Translations under genes and position numbers: made by a program
The notes under the pieces: generated by a model
The model's input: the letters and a program-made list of their open reading frames with translations, nothing else
Told to the model about the DNA's origin: nothing
Databases searched by the model: none
Assembly (NCBI GenBank): GCA_032164245.1
Contig: JAVMKO010000003.1
Coordinates: 29,697,390 to 29,761,389, forward strand
Direction: 5' to 3'
From: Sternotherus odoratus
Lineage: Eukaryota > Chordata > Testudines > Kinosternidae
DNA: 64,000 nucleotides
In this document: positions 1-11,360 of the stretch, piece by piece
Numbering within the stretch: the first letter of the stretch is position 1
Layout of the letters: each line of letters begins with the position of its first letter

Positions 1-1680
1 CTCTGTTTCTAGTTCTCCATGACCCTTCCCCATTTGTTCATTTTCATCAGGCTAGGGCAGGGGTTGGGGTGCAGGAGGGGGCTCCTGGAAGCAGCCAGCA
101 TGTCCCCCGGCAGAGGTGCAGCCAGGAGTCTCTGTGTGTTGCCCCCACCTACATGTGCTTTAACAAGCGTTCTCATTGGCTGCAGTTCCCAATCACTGGG
201 AATTTGGCGCTCAGGGCGGGGGCAGTGCGCAGAGACCTGTGGCCACTTCTCTGTCTTAGAACCGGAGGGACATGCCAGCCACTTCTGGGAGCCACACGGT
301 GACAGGCATGGAGCCTGCCAGCCCTGCTGCACTGACAGCACCAGCCAGGACCAGAGCCACCACAGTCCTTTTTTGAGGAGGTGTTCTGGTTGAAAACCTG
401 GCATCGCTAGCCCAAACTACAGCAGCAGCCCTTCTCTGCATCAGAGAAACAAGGCAGCACCTAGCTGATCTGCATGGGCATCTGTGAGGAGAACACAGGA
501 GGAGATCAGGAACTCAACTTTCTTGCCGGCAGCATCCAGGCAGGCAGTCATCAATAGAGACACATAATTTGACCAAGACTTCCAGCTCAGGCAGCAGCTC
601 CACCTGTGCCAGCTTGTCCTTCATTTCCTCACTTAGGGCATGTCAGAAATGACTGTGCTGCACGGCCTTGTTCCCTTTGGTGTCTGTTGCCGTGATTGTG
701 GGTGATTCAAATCAAACAATTGCCATTGCTTGGATGAACTCTGAACGACCCCAGCAGGGGGCTAGAAGACACTAGGAGGGGAGATGCTCAGGTTAGGGCC
801 TCCCCAGTTACCAGCCTAATAACAAGTCCTAGTCATGTCTAGTTAGTGGAGAATGACTGGAGCTGAAGAATGAACAGGAGCTGGCAGGGTTTCATGAAAC
901 CACAGAACTGGTAACTGTCCCCATCAAACTTATCTGGCATTGGAATCTCTGGTTCCCTAGAAGCTGGGGTGGCAGATGCAGGCAGGAAAGCTTGTTACTC
1001 TGCAATATCCTGAGACCTTATTGAAAGATTTGACATTAACCTTATCCTGATTGCCAGTGTGTATTAGCCAAACATTAGGCACGTCTAATCCCATCTGTTT
1101 TCCTACTAACTTGATTATTAAAGAAACTCATCCCCAGTGGATTCTCTGTCAGGCTGACCTAGCAATGTAAATCGCGCTTTGAAGTCAGCAGAAACTTTTA
1201 CTCTTTGCACCAGAAGTATTTCAGGGATCCCTGTATTGCATTATATATGCATTTCCTCCAGTGCCCAAGTCATTTTCTCAAGGAAATACTTGCCACAATG
1301 TAATTCAGACTGGTAATCTAAAAATTTGGACTCTTAAGGGAAAGACAGCCAGGTCTTCGATTGGTATAAATTGTATAATCCCATTGAAGACAATGGAGTT
1401 ATGCCAATTGATGTCAGATGAGGATCTGGGCCATAGAATGTGTCACACAAAAGAGAAAACATTCTTATTTGGAAAATAAACATTTTTGTGCAAAGAAAAG
1501 ACTTTCACAGGGAATGATGAATGCAAGGCACAGATGGTATATTTGGTATATCTATTTCTTTTGTGTAATTAGTAGCTCTCTAGTGGGGAAATGAGAAAGC
1601 TGTAAATGTGGTTATGTTATTGAATGAGCACTCCAAAGCCACAAGGGATGTTCAACCTGTACAAAACTGATTCCCAGAAC
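1..1680. other. No gene recognised; GC-rich start
   Basis: I see no supportable gene. Bases about 40-330 are GC-rich and read like the interior of a nonautonomous hAT element (a phrase about a purine-rich G-run followed by CATTGGCTGC and similar motifs also occurs in the hAT at 60796-61637), but neither end is present. Bases 460-1680 are ordinary AT-rich noncoding DNA. Confidence 0.35.
1358..1432. repeat. Short foldback repeat (CCATTGAAGNCAATGG type)
   Basis: A small palindromic core (CCATTGAAGACAATGG) lies in a phrase ending in GAGGATCTGGGCC. The same kind of phrase recurs at about 23170-23245 and 24380-24425. It is a short dispersed amniote-type repeat; I cannot name the family. Confidence 0.4.
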
Positions 1681-1721
1681 GAATATGACAAGTCAAATAA
1701 TTTTTGACAAAATAGTTCATC

Positions 1722-1978
1722 TATTTTGGGCAAACGTTTTGGCCCAAGGGCCACATCTGGGTGGAGAAATTGTATGTAGGCTCGGGGCAGGGAGTTGGGG
1801 TGTGGGAGGGAGTACGAGGTGTGGGAGGAGGGTGTGGTATGCAGGAAGGGGACATGGTGCTGGCCACTTCCAAGAGTGGCACAGGGCCCACAGCGCCACC
1901 GGGGTGGGCAATCCTGCGGACCAAATCAAAAGGCCAGAGAGGCCAGATCTGGCCCATGAGTTGTAGTTTGCCCCCCTG
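1722..1978. mobile_element. Degenerate nonautonomous hAT element
   Basis: The left end reads TTTTGGGCAAAC and the right end GTAGTTTGCCCCCCTG, which together give a decayed inverted terminal repeat of the form CAGGGGTGGGCAAAC. The interior is G-rich and tandem-like. It has no transposase. No convincing 8-bp target duplication remains, so it is old. Confidence 0.55.
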
Positions 1979-2525
1979 ATCTTTAGACTCTATTCCACTA
2001 TGTCCTGAATTTTCATAGTCTCATTTTCACATAATGTAAGTGGGAAGGTGATGTGATGTGTAAACTCTCCCATCTAAACTAAGCTGCATCATTTTCCCAC
2101 TTTAGAGAACATCAAATCTATGAAATAGGTAGGTAAGTTCAAACAAGAAATAACAGTGTTCTGGTAGTTCTAGTGCTAGCACGTTACACTGCTGTATGAT
2201 TCAGAGATCAAGGCTAGTAATGCTAGACAAATCTGTTTTTATGTAGTGAAAACCAAATCCTACTTTCTCCGTTATCTCAAGCCAATTTTTTTAATAAGAT
2301 CAGTTGTGTCTCGTGTTTTTACTACTTGTGCTTCTTCCCTTTCTAGTAGTCTCTGGAGGAATTGCCTACAAGAACATGAGAAATTCTTCTTACAATATCT
2401 TCACTCAAAGCCAGGAAATAATGAGACTTTCAGCCCCATGGCCAGTTTGAGTATGCATTTTAACTACTAGATGTTTTCGTGTGCCTCAGAACCTTTTAGA
2501 GTTTCCCCTCTAATTGGACCTTGAG
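1979..2525. other. No feature seen
   Basis: AT-rich noncoding DNA with no recognisable repeat or open frame of note. Confidence 0.4.
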
Positions 2526-2529
2526 CTTT

Positions 2530-2735
2530 TTTTCTTCTTTGCTCTGAGTCCTGCACAGGTGTAACTCAGTCAGTGTTATGGGTCCTTCTCTATGCCCAAT
2601 CAGTAAGGGATGTGAGTCTACTGCAGACCCCAGCTATAGAGCCTCTTTGCTTAGCTCAAGCAGTGGAAATTCTTACTTTTAGCTCTGGGGTGCCTAGTTC
2701 AAACCTTTATATATTAGCCAATATGGTGCCTGCTA
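2530..2735 (+). repeat. tRNA-derived SINE-like fragment
   Basis: The segment TAGCTCAAGCAGTGG (about 2653-2667) fits a pol III A box, and AGTTCAAACC (about 2697-2706) fits a B box at tRNA-like spacing. Together they resemble the tRNA-derived head of a turtle-type SINE. The copy is diverged and I cannot define its tail. It is unlikely to be a functional tRNA because the acceptor stem does not pair. Confidence 0.45.
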
Positions 2736-4731
2736 CATACATTGGACATTAATAGCCAAATCCTGAGGTGCTCAGCACCTTCATCTCCCATAAACTTCAT
2801 AGCATGTTTTTTTTTCTAAGTAGTAATGGATAAATAAGGAATATAAATACTGCAGGATTTGACCTCTAGTTATAAGGACTACTGGGAACTTTGAATTCAC
2901 AGCCAATAGCTGAGAAATCCTACAGGGCAGACACACACACACACTACTTTGGCTTTACAAGGGGATGCTCATAGATGTGAGATTAAAAAAAATACTGAAT
3001 ATGAAAACAGAGTTGGGGATAGGCGCTGAACAGCAAATAGTCGGTTACAGCATTCAGGGGAAAGACAAGAAATCAATGGAGACAAAATAAGTGAATGCCC
3101 CTAGTCAAAACACTTCACTGCATTCTCATCTTCTGCTTCAAGTTATTTAGCCTCATAGTCACAGCTGTACATAACTGAAGGCTTGTCTACACATATTGTG
3201 CATTAATTGGTCTATGTAGATGCTGCTGGTGTGCTTAATGCATAATAGAGAAACTTTAGTGCCAGCAGCAGTCTACACAAAACAACTGATGCACAAGACA
3301 TTACTGTTTTTTAGAAATCATATCCCCACTTTATCATACTATGCAGACAAGTCCTTATTCTCTTCATACTGCTTGGGACTTTTTCTTCCCATTCCTCATC
3401 CTGACCCCTTCTTACCACCCATACAACACAACTAATCATTTCATTCATGACTGCTTTTTGCCCTTTTATAAAAATCTACTGTCCTGCCAAAACGTCAACC
3501 ATTCTTAGGTGCCAAAACTCCAAACCAGGTGTTCAAAGCCCCAAATTCCCCATAACCTGATCCATAAAATATAGCTTACTATCAAATTTAATAACATAAG
3601 AGATCAACAAGTGTCTCAACCAAAAAGACTCTAGAGTTCAGCCCAGATAAAGGGGTCTGGGCTTAGCTTATGTGCCCCTCCCCACTCCAAAACCTTGTGC
3701 TTTTCTTTGCCTAGCAATACCCTGGATATAACTGGACGCTATCACCCCTCTGGCTGCAACATCCCATCCTACCAGAGGTTGAACTGAGGCAACTCATGGA
3801 CTTGGGGATCTTCAGCAATTTCATGGGCTTTTTGCGTGAGTTCACAACATTTCAACTTGGCGCAAGAGCATCCCCAGTTTGGTGTAGTTTATTGATGAAT
3901 CCCTCCTCTCCTCCAGCCTGGTTACTCATCAAACAACACCCTGGATGCTTACCACTCTCTAGGGTCACTGGGAGGTTCTACTCTTTGGTGTTAACTTCAT
4001 ATTTTTGATTACAAATATTTGCACTGTAAAAATGATAAAGAAATAGGGTTTTTCAACTCGCCTCATACAAGTACCATAGTGAAGTCTTTCTATCAAGAAA
4101 ATGCAACTTACAAATGTAGTTTTTTGTTACATAACTGCACTCAAAGAAAACAATGTAAAACTTTAGAGCCTACAAGTCCAATCAGTCCTACTTCTTGTTC
4201 AGCCAATCACTCATCCAGAGAGGGAACAAACAAAAAGCATAAATAAAACCTCTCCCCATACCCCTCCCCCCAAGATTTGAAAGTATATGTTTTTCCTTAT
4301 TGGTCCTTTTGGTCAGGTGCCAACCAGGCTATTTGAGCTTCTTAACCCCTTACAGGTAAAGTGATGCTGTATTTCTAGCCAGGAGGGATTTTATGTTACT
4401 TCATACATAACGGTTGTTACCCTTCCCTTTATATTTATGACATGTCCTCCAAATCACAGACAGTGCTGGACAGCCTGTCTATTTAAAAGTATAAGTATTC
4501 TAGTGGCCTTGACTGTTTTATATTTTCCAGAAGCCACCAGAACCCTGCCAGAACATGTGTGAATATGTAGCTTGACTTTAAATGCTGTACATAGCTAATA
4601 AACATGGTTTATTTAGACCTTTCTGTTCACATGTCCCTCATATTAGCTACACTATGTAAAGAGAAAAAAGCAACAACTTCGATTCGCACGGTGAGGGGTG
4701 GTAAGTTTAGATCCTGGATTCTCCAGGATAT
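2736..4731. other. No gene; one partial DNA-transposon end
   Basis: Mostly unrecognised AT-rich DNA. At about 3178-3345 the phrase GGCTTGTCTACAC and a facing GTCTACAC suggest a fragment of a short DNA transposon, with only one end clear. A short CA run is at 2932-2943. Confidence 0.4.
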
Positions 4732-4940
4732 GTCTATGTTGCAATAAAATACCAGTATCTGACCTGTGTCAGCTGACTCAGGTTTCTGGGGCTTTGGCTG
4801 GGAGGCTATAACTCTGTAGTGTAGAGGTTTGGCTGGGGCAGGATCCTGTGTTCTGAGACCCAGTGAGGGCTATAGCCCTGCAGCCTGAGCCCCAGTTAGT
4901 GGATACAGGTCAGCCAGGAGTGTTTTATTTCAGTGTAGAC
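4732..4940. mobile_element. Nonautonomous DNA transposon (MITE), 209 bp
   Basis: The ends form an inverted repeat: GTCTATGTTGCAATAAAATA at the left and, reading inward from the right, GTCTACACTGAAATAAAACA; about 16 of 20 positions agree. The interior is GC-rich. There is no coding capacity. The TGTAGAC-type ends are shared with the Harbinger-like element at 40115-40409, but the class of this one is not certain. Confidence 0.6.
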
Positions 4941-5949
4941 GACCACAGCTGCTATCTGAGTGAGAAAAATGAGGTCTTTTTTTTAATCACAGGCCTCAGA
5001 ATAATAAATATCTGGCAGTTGGACAGTAGGTTACTGTGAAGGTCTTGAGACTATATGCGGTACATAATCCAAAGTCTTAAAAGTACTGAAGGATCTGGCT
5101 GCTTGCTTATTAACTGGTGTCTCAGGTAGATCATTACCAGGCTGCACTGATTACCAGCTGGTGTTCCACCATTTGCATTGTTTGCCATCTAGTATTGTCC
5201 CAGACATGCACGAAGAAAACCCAGATGCAATGTGGCTAGTTAGTGTGCAACTTTTGTTAACTTAAGTCATTGGGAACTATTGTGGTCATTGGGCAGTTTG
5301 TTCAATGTCTGCTGTTCCAGCTGTCTGTGAAGAGCTGGGGCAGCACATAGACGGAACACACACAAAGCCAAACATCTGATGACAAAAAGCAGCTGACACA
5401 AGCTGAACTTAGGTGAGACTGAAGTGATGCTGGTTGGGAAGAGGAAATAGTTTAAAGAACTAGCCAAGATATGCTTTCCCCTTTCTATTGATGACATACA
5501 GTATCCATTTGTCAAAGTTGTCTGAGGTCCTGTTTGACTCCTCATTGAGTCTGAATGACCAGTAGCAGTAGTACCTAGTAATGCTTTCTTTCATCTAAGC
5601 TTGCGAGGAAACGATCTCAGTTATTTATGTGGCCTTCCTTGATGTAGCACCTTAAAATCCTTATTATATCTCTGCAAGGCAGGGAAACACTATCCTTTGA
5701 GCTCACTGGAAGATGGAAATCTCTTCCCAAAACATCAAAAACATGACTTTGTTTTTCAGGAAGGGATTTCAAAAATTCTGTTTTGGGAAAAATTGAAAGA
5801 AAATTTTTGGCTTTCTGGATGCTGGTCAGGCTGAAAGTGAAAATGACAAAATCCTTCCAGAACTACTTCTAGAGAGGCAGAGAGCCAGGATGCTAAGCCT
5901 CTCCTCCCTGGAGTTTAGGGGCAACCATCTCCAGCTGTCTTCATCTCTA
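4941..5949. other. No feature seen
   Basis: Ordinary noncoding sequence. A 92-residue minus-strand open frame at 5267-5545 shows no family features and is treated as chance. Confidence 0.4.
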
Positions 5950-7435
5950 GCCCTAGAATTCATAGATTCTCAGATCTGAAGGGAGCATTATGATCTAATC
6001 TGACCTCCTGTATAACACAGATGTAGAACTTCCCAAAAATAATTCCTAGAGCATGGCTTTTAGAAAAACAGCCAGTCTTGATTTTAAACTGGTCAGTGAT
6101 GGAAAATCCACCATCACCCTTTGTAAATAATTAAACGATTAATTAGCCTCACTCTTAATTTACGATTTACCATCTTAATTTGTCTAGCTTCAATTTCCAG
6201 CCATTGATTGTGTAGTATCTTTCCCTACTAGATAGAGGAGCCCATTATTAAGAGGTACTTACAGGCTGTAGTCAAGTCACCTATTAACCTTCTCTTTGCT
6301 AAGATTAATAGATTGATAAACTCAAGGAGCTCAATGTAAAGCACGTTTTCTAATCCTTTAATCATTCTTTTGGCTCTTCTCTGAACCTTCTCCAGTTTAC
6401 CAATATCTATCTTGACTTGCGGACACCAGAACCAGACACAGTATTTCAGCAGCAGTTACCAAACAGAGAGGTAAAATAACTTCTTTATTCCTAGTAAAGA
6501 TTCCCTAAAATAACCTCTTTACTCTTACTCAAGATTCCCAATTATGCATCCCAGGATTGCACCAGCTCCTTTGGCCACAGCATCAGACTGTGAACTCACA
6601 TTCAGCTGATTGTCACCTCAACCCCAAATCTTTTTCAGAGTCACTGCATTGCAGGACACAGTCTTCCATTCTGTAAATATGGTCAAAATTCTTTGTTCCT
6701 AGATGTACACATTTACATTTAGCTGTATTAAAGCACATACTGTTTGCTTGCACTTAATTTACCAAACAATCCATATTGCTCTGAATCAGTGCTCTGGCTT
6801 CTTGATTATTTACTATCCCCCTAACCTGTGTGTCATCTGCCAACTTTATGAGTGATGCTTTTATGTTTCCTTCCTGGTCATTGATAAAAATGTTAACTAG
6901 CAATGGGCCAAAACGATCTGTGCAGGACCCCACTGAGGAATCAGACCCGCTCAATCAGACTTGCTCAATGATCTGTTTACCTATCAGTTTGCCAGTTTGA
7001 CATCTATTTAATGGGTGCCTGGTTAATTTGATATCACGCTAGCTTTTTAGTCACAAAACTTCCATGAGACATTTGACTTGGTACTGCCTGATGTTAAGTA
7101 TATTATAACAACAACTTGTAATCTCATCAAAAAATATCAAGTTAGCGTGACAGGTTCTATTTTCCGTTCATTACATTACCCTCCTTTAGGTCTTTATTAA
7201 TAAAGTCCTGTATCAGCTGCTCCACTAACTTGCCCAGTATCATTGCCTGACAGGCCTATAATTACCCAGTCATCTTGTTTAAAAACTGCAAGAAAGCTAA
7301 TGTTGTGCCAATCATATGGAACTTCCCCAGTGCTTAAAGATTTATTGAAAATCAATATTAATTTTCCAGTGAGTTCATCAACCAGCACTTTTAAAATTCT
7401 TAAACAAGTTATCTGGACATGCTTAATTAAATGGG
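5950..7435 (-). mobile_element. CR1 LINE, 5'-truncated, minus strand
   Basis: The minus-strand sequence runs from the reverse-transcriptase palm region (about 7435) to the CR1 3' end (about 5950). A broken reading frame at 6754-6954 has the phrase LLVNIFINDQEG followed by LADDTQ, matching the CR1 FADD catalytic box with F changed to L, so the enzyme is dead. The sequence carries many indels and stop codons. CR1 copies retrotranspose by target-primed reverse transcription and are typically 5'-truncated, as here. Family assignment is by recognition of the conserved 3' half and is secure; the subfamily is not determined. Confidence 0.88.
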
Positions 7436-7634
7436 AGGTTGAGAGCCATGCTGCTCAGCCTCAGCTTCCCTCCTGGAAAGCCTTTGTGAAGTGGGAAAGT
7501 GAAATTGACAAGAGTCTTCCAAGGTGAGCAGCTGTCATTTCAATTTTCCCAGTGCAAAAGCAATTTTTTTTCAGTTTTGCAAAAAGGAAACTTTTTGTCA
7601 GAAAATCATTCTGACACAAATTCTGTCCAGCTCT

Positions 7635-7795
7635 ATTACCTCCATTTTACAGATTGGGATCTCAGAAAGGCTAAGTTATTTGGGCAGGGTCACTGAGGAA
7701 GTTTATGGTGGAGCAGAGAACCAAACTGAGTTTCCAACAGCCCATGATATTGCTAGTCTAATCACTGGACCATTCTTCCACTCACCTTTGTCCTG
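7635..7795 (-). repeat. MIR-type SINE relic
   Basis: On the plus strand the phrase CCATTTTACAGATTGGGATC, then AGGCTAAGTTATTTGGGCAG and a following GGTCACTGAGG, match the reverse complement of the MIR core and its downstream part. The copy is strongly diverged, as expected for an ancient SINE. Confidence 0.65.
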
Positions 7796-8439
7796 GACAG
7801 AGATCTGGCCACGATGACCCATGCATTCAATGCCACAGACTTCATTACTGTAACTCGCTGTATATTAAGTTGAGTATGAATACAGAATGCACCTGCCCAC
7901 CTTTACTAGAGCTTAGGCCACCACGAATGCACCAGGCCTGTGCTCAAGTCCTTCCCTGGCCAGCTTTCAATGCCAGTTCAAGGCTTCATTTTAATTTTCA
8001 ATCATATTAATGGATCAAGCCTCAAAGATGTCACTCTATGAACTGTTGTGCTCCTCTGGGTCAACACAGATAACAAGCACAGGATGAAACATGAGAGAAC
8101 TTGGAACAAAGTATTCTCAGTTAAGCGAAACTAACAGTTACATCTGAACCACTGCACATGCACAGACTTCATGTTCTCTGCAAAGTTCTTTGCTTTCTGT
8201 AGAAAAATGATTTTGATGGGAAAGCAAAGGGAAGCTACAAGAGCGCTCAAGTGGCCCTCCCAAGCAGGGCAGGGACACTGTTTTGGGGACCTAGAGCAGC
8301 TGCCCAAGAGGTAAATCACTGCAGAAAGGGCTGAAGATGCTCCATCTGGTGGCTCCTACCCTATGCTGCATTTAACTGCTAATCCTGGCTGGGCTGAAGG
8401 AAGAAAGGACTTTCACGTCCTCTGCATGGAGCTGCTGGG
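7796..8439. other. No feature seen
   Basis: Noncoding sequence without recognisable repeats. Confidence 0.4.
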
Positions 8440-8962
8440 ACTGGGTCAGACCCACTCCCAGACACCACCCTCTTGCTTCCTGCCCCCATTCTCAGCTGCA
8501 GAAGGAGAGGTCACTGTACAGAGAGCTGCTCCCCCATCCATCCAACCCCTGTGCATCTGGACCTCCACATGCTGCTGCCAAGCCTCACATCCCCACAACC
8601 AGAGTCCCACACCAGTCCCATGTCTGAATCCCCACCCTGTAAATCCCCTTCTCCCACATCTGGACCTCTTCACTGAGCCCCAAATCCCAGCATCCAGACT
8701 CCAGATAAGCCCCATTCCCCCCTTCTCTGCACTGAAAACCACCCGCCACACTCAGATCCCCACCCTGCAAAATCTTACCCCCTTCAATCAGACCCCACTT
8801 ACAAGCTCCATCCCCTGCAATCCAGACCCTGACCCTGCACCCAGATCACCCTCTTTTGAGATCCCCCCCACTCAAACCCCTACCCCAATGAGCCCCACCT
8901 CCTGAACCTGGATTACCCCAATGAGCTACCTGCATCTGAACACCTATGCCACTGAGTCCACG
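8440..8962. repeat. C-rich low-complexity / degenerate minisatellite
   Basis: The plus strand is made of loosely repeated C-rich units such as CCCCACCCTG and CCCATGTCTGAATCC. This gives an apparently long proline-rich frame (8363-8905) that has no domain, no biased codon use beyond composition and no start context. I regard the frame as a composition artefact. Confidence 0.6.
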
Positions 8963-9692
8963 TGACAGGGTCCCCGGTGTCAACCAGGACTGTGGGACTG
9001 CTGAGCCCCCAAGCCCATCAACCTGGGCTGCCTCTCACACTTTGATACTGATGTCAAGCTACAAGTCTTTGACAGGCACTGCACTTACAGAGTCAGCCAT
9101 AGGCAGGGACATACGTGTAAGTGAGGCCTTGCCCGCTCACTGCAAAAATGAGCCGGGAGCCCCTTGGTTAAGCACCAGTGTCCCTTTATTCCCTTGTGCA
9201 AACCCTACCGTCACCTACAGGGCCAGCGACAGAAATTTGGGGGACCCCTACTCTGATCGTTTGGGGCCCCCCCAGCCCAGCTGGCACTTTCCCCCCCAGC
9301 TGACAGCTGTACCGGGCCCCCTAAAGTCCGGTACAGCTCTACCTGTAGTACCCCCCTGTCGCCGGCCCTGGTCACCTATATACAGTTCTATACAAGATAG
9401 CCCCTGACTTGGCTGCCTTGGGGCACAGCTAGCTCCCACAGCTAGCTAGGAACAATAACTCCTTGTTCCTCCCTGTTCTCTTCCCTCCTGTGACTTCCTT
9501 CCTGCCAGCTTTATGCTCTGGCCTGGAAGGCTCCCAGGTGGTTTACCTAAAGCCCCACGCACCCCGGGGCCATACCCTGCCAGCCAATTAACTCCCCTAG
9601 CTGTGGGACCTGAGCTAGCAGAACCTTTGCTACCGGAGCTAACAGAGGGAACAGGGGCTGGCTCCGAACTTTCTCGCCAGCACCCTGTTACA
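8963..9692 (-). mobile_element. Solo LTR (endogenous retrovirus-like), minus strand
   Basis: The segment is bounded by TGACAGGGTCC at 8963 and CACCCTGTTACA ending at 9692, so on the minus strand it runs TGTAACAGGGTG...ACCCTGTCA, the TG...CA form of an LTR. A minus-strand AATAAAGGG lies at about 9185-9193 (TTTATT on plus). No gag, pol or env frames adjoin it. A clear 5-bp target duplication was not found, so exact ends are tentative. It is interrupted by a hAT element. Confidence 0.6.
9218..9370. mobile_element. hAT-type MITE, 153 bp, perfect 8-bp TSD
   Basis: The ends are CAGGGCCAGCGACAG and CTGTCGCCGGCCCTG, an inverted terminal repeat with one mismatch. The 8-bp flank GTCACCTA at 9210-9217 is repeated exactly at 9371-9378, the duplication size made by hAT transposases. 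The element lies inside the LTR at 8963-9692 and so is younger than it. Two relatives are at 24665-25093 and 63967-64000. Confidence 0.88.
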
Positions 9693-10625
9693 ATATGCAA
9701 CTGAGTTACATGAGTGAAATCCCAGTGACTCATGAACCTTTCATAGAGAGGCTTCAGACAGTTGTCTCCAGCTTCCCAGTTTTGCACCCCAGAATTGTAC
9801 CATCTTTCACTGGTCAAAAGCCTGGCCAGTATAAGTTCATCACCCAGTTCACCATTTTGTCAAAGGTTAGTGGACATGCACCAGCTTTTGTAAACTGAGC
9901 TGAGATTCCCCCAAGCACTTCACCTAAAACACACTAAATAAAATATAAAATTGGTTTATTAACTATGGAACAATGGATTCTAAGTCATTATAAGTAGCAG
10001 ACAGAGATCAAAGTTGGTTACTCAATAAAAATAAATTTGCAGTGTGAGTACAAAAACTAAACGGGATTTGAATCAAGCAGTGTCTAACCCTGACAGATGT
10101 ATAAGCAGCTGACAGTTCCTCAATATGCAGGCTGGAACTGCCTTCCAGCTTAGGTGAGACTTCCCTAGTTCAAAGTCTTTGTCTTCCAGACATGCTTCCA
10201 GGTGTTAAGATGCGGATGGGGGGCGAGAGACTAAGGGATGACATCAGTCTCCCTATTTTATGCTTTCTTTCCACTGCTAGGAAGATGCTTGTTATAGTGT
10301 AGAGGTCAGTTAGTCCCCATTAGTCACCCAGTCTCTATATGACTGGTTTAAGATTAGCAGCCATGTTAGTCTGTATCCGTAAATAAAACAAGGAAGACTT
10401 TGTAGCACCTTACAGACTAACCTGTTTATTTCAGCATAAGCTTTTGTGGGCTATAGCCAGTTGCATCCGATGAAGTGAGCGGGTTAGTCTCTAAGGTGCT
10501 ACAAAGTCTCCCTTGTCTTATTTACAGCCTCTATATATGTATCTCTGGGATAGTGGATTGTTTCTTGATGGACCATTAACAACTGAAAGTGGGGCTGTGG
10601 GTGTTCCCAACCACACAACATATTT
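9693..10625 (-). mobile_element. LTR-retroelement-like sequence
   Basis: The phrase around 9770-9900 and the TTGGTTTATTAACTATGG region at about 9952 resemble a dispersed turtle LTR-type repeat whose polyadenylation signal (AATAAACC) is on the minus strand. I cannot place the outer ends exactly. It is split by the Penelope-derived palindrome at 10351-10525. No protein-coding part is visible. Confidence 0.45.
10351..10525. mobile_element. Palindromic Penelope-like terminal fragment
   Basis: The arms at about 10370-10420 and 10470-10525 are inverted copies of each other (for example GTAGCACCTTACAGACTAAC against GTTAGTCTCTAAGGTGCTAC) around a loop containing GCATCCGATGAAGTG. The same motifs (CATAAGCTTT, GCATCCGACGAAGTG, TTAGTCTTTAAGGTGCCAC) form the termini of the Penelope-like element at 28653-31913. 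The 8-mer CTCTATAT occurs just before (10333-10340) and just after (10529-10536), a possible target duplication. Confidence 0.7.
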
Positions 10626-10810
10626 CAGTAGCACATATAACAGTACTTCATAACATCATATACAATGATACTACATTCAATCCAACAGGAAATCAATGTT
10701 CCCATACTTCCCTAACTTAAGTTTCCTAAACTCAACTTTTCAGTTTATACTCTGATCCTAATTATATATTTCTATCCACGTCAGTAGAGCTTTTCCTTCC
10801 AATTTCATCA

Positions 10811-10817
10811 TAATATA

Positions 10818-10866
<49 letters not shown>
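10811..10866. repeat. (TA)n and (CA)n microsatellite
   Basis: Alternating TA repeats pass directly into CA repeats. Confidence 0.95.
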
Positions 10867-10978
10867 AATTGCAACACTTGTCCTCTTTACCCCAATTTCT
10901 TATTAGCAGGGGAGCACTGTCTTCAGGATTCATTGGAAGTATTTTATCACCATAGATGTGAAATAAATGCCCATTATT

Positions 10979-11054
<76 letters not shown>

Positions 11055-11055
11055 A
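10979..11055. repeat. (ATCT)n tetranucleotide microsatellite
   Basis: About 18-19 nearly perfect ATCT units lie immediately before the Tigger-type element. Confidence 0.97.
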
Positions 11056-11057
11056 TA

Positions 11058-11358
11058 CAGTAGACTCTCGATTATCCGGGATGATAGGGAAAAAATTAAT
11101 CCTGGTTAATAAAATCCCAGATAATCACCATCCATAGGAAATATGGAGGCGGGGATTGGTTCACCAGCCACCCTACGCCTAGGGGAGGGGGTGTTGGTTC
11201 ACTGGCTGCCCTGCGCCTTGGTGGTTTTCTTTTGTGTGTGTGTGCTTGGGGTGGCAACAAAACCAGAGCCAACACTGCGAGTTACGCTTTTTTTTTTTTA
11301 ACATCCTGGTTAATCCACAACCTGGTTAACCCAATCCTGGATAATTGAGAGTCTACTG
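11058..11358. mobile_element. Tigger/mariner-type MITE, 301 bp, TA TSD
   Basis: The ends CAGTAGACTCTCGATTATCC and (inward from the right) CAGTAGACTCTCAATTATCC form a long inverted repeat with one mismatch in 20. TA flanks both sides (11056-11057 and 11359-11360). These are the marks of a pogo/Tigger-like Tc1-mariner element. No transposase is encoded, so it was moved in trans. Confidence 0.88.
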
Positions 11359-11360
11359 TA

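Noticed and set aside
2653..2710. Functional tRNA gene
   Set aside because: A- and B-box-like motifs are present but the stems do not pair and the copy looks like a SINE head.
8363..8905. 180-codon proline-rich frame
   Set aside because: It follows a C-rich degenerate minisatellite and has no other coding sign.
10979..11055. CRISPR-like array
   Set aside because: It is a plain tetranucleotide microsatellite with no spacers.
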